DNA of 64,000 nt from Opitutales bacterium (GTDB lineage: Bacteria > Verrucomicrobiota > Verrucomicrobiia > Opitutales > UBA953). The notes below the pieces were generated by a model. That model did not search any database. It saw only the letters and a list, made by a program, of their open reading frames with translations, and was not told the DNA's origin. Numbering within the stretch: position 1 is the first letter of the stretch; each line of letters opens with the position of its first letter. Positions 63,610-64,000 of the stretch are shown in pieces. The translations under genes were made by a program, and so were the position numbers. The DNA lies in assembly GCA_030725715.1 (NCBI GenBank), contig JANRFG010000006.1:38947-102946 (forward strand), in the 5' to 3' direction.

Positions 63610-64000
63610 ATGAAGACCCGTACCCTCGGTAAGACCGGCATCGAACTCCCGATCCTCAGCTTCGGCGCCTCGTCGCTCGGACAGGAATTCCGCAGCGTCG
63701 CCCTCGACGACGCCCTGAAGTCCGTCCAGGTCGCCCTCGACTGCGGCCTCAACTTCATCGACACGTCGCCCTTCTACGGCCGTGGCATGTCCGAAGTGCT
63801 CCTGGGCATCGCCCTCCGCGGCGTGCCTCGCGACAGCTATAAGCTCTGCACGAAGATCGGCCGCTACGATCTCCCGCACTTCGACTTCTCCGCCAAGCGC
63901 GTCGCAGAGAGCATCGACGTCTCCCTGCACCGCCTTGGCACCGACCACCTCGACATCGTCCTCTGCCACGACATTGAGTTCGTCCCGATGCAGCAGATCG
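63610..64000 (+). CDS. Aldo/keto reductase, L-fucose/L-galactose dehydrogenase-like, truncated by the window end
   Basis: The 5' 391 bases of a gene that runs off the right edge. The visible 130 residues start MKTRTLGKTGIELPILSFGASSLGQEFRS, then LNFIDTSPFYGRGMSEVLLG with the Asp/Tyr catalytic residues, LCTKIGRYD with the Lys, and ILVLCHDIEF-type His segment (DIVLCHDIEF). The form is that of L-galactose or L-fucose/D-threo-aldose dehydrogenases. It follows the FucU/RbsD gene by 11 nt, so the three probably act in one sugar pathway. Confidence 0.8.
   Translation, partial: MKTRTLGKTGIELPILSFGASSLGQEFRSVALDDALKSVQVALDCGLNFIDTSPFYGRGMSEVLLGIALRGVPRDSYKLCTKIGRYDLPHFDFSAKRVAESIDVSLHRLGTDHLDIVLCHDIEFVPMQQI

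Overview
The window is a high-GC chromosomal segment of a Gram-negative, menaquinone-using bacterium. It has KDO synthesis (kdsA), a TolC-type tripartite exporter, lipoprotein signals, menC/menE and a Bacteroidetes-like long PurF. The protein types and the clustering of mnmE-mnmG, dnaN, DUF5069 and the atp operon fit the Verrucomicrobiota, most likely Opitutales; this placement is inference from gene content. Almost everything is housekeeping. I see no rRNA, CRISPR array, prophage, insertion sequence or plasmid gene. There is one tRNA, Gly(GCC).

Layout. 0-5.4 kb: a truncated membrane-anchored protein, guaB, the menaquinone pair menC-menE, and kdsA. 5.5-9.9 kb: a leftward run of coaC, queG, a small membrane protein, gmk and polX. 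10-18.4 kb: gnd, a REPIN-like repeat doublet, a four-gene ABC/MFP/TolC export operon, and small membrane or secreted proteins including a divergent aquaporin. 18.5-25.1 kb: a fungal-type cystathionine gamma-synthase homologue with lysA, then mnmE-mnmG carrying two parS sites. 25.3-33.9 kb: a PhoB/PhoR-like pair, tRNA-Gly, a PstS-like binding protein with an NtrC-type regulator, hemA-ccsA, then DUF5069, a low-molecular-weight phosphatase, a RelE-like protein and pssA. 34-38.8 kb: dnaN, plsC, an aroA-cmk fusion and tyrA. 38.9-52.5 kb: an FGE-like membrane protein, a PglF/WbpM-type sugar dehydratase, purE-purK, prmA-purN, a NamZ-like lipoprotein, purF, an unknown protein, a Nudix hydrolase and an aldo/keto reductase. 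52.6-64 kb: mutM, rsmD, rsmE, pdxH, the complete atpBEFHAGDC operon, and the start of a sugar-processing cluster (epimerase, FucU/RbsD, aldo/keto reductase).

How the genes fit together. Purine synthesis is spread over purE, purK, purN, purF, guaB and gmk. Aromatic amino acid synthesis is represented by aroA and tyrA, and menaquinone synthesis by menC and menE. Genes within operons are packed tightly (ATGA, TGATG and GTGA overlaps), several convergent pairs abut with no spacer, and many starts, including most atp genes, lack an obvious Shine-Dalgarno sequence.

The most interesting signals are non-coding or architectural. Two perfect parS palindromes lie 1.2 kb apart, one of them inside mnmG. 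DnaA-box-like sites lie upstream of dnaN. A REPIN-like inverted repeat with GTAG tetranucleotides follows gnd. Strong hairpins bracket atpE. Together parS and the DnaA-like boxes suggest that the window lies near the replication origin. I did not find a clearly new multi-gene system.
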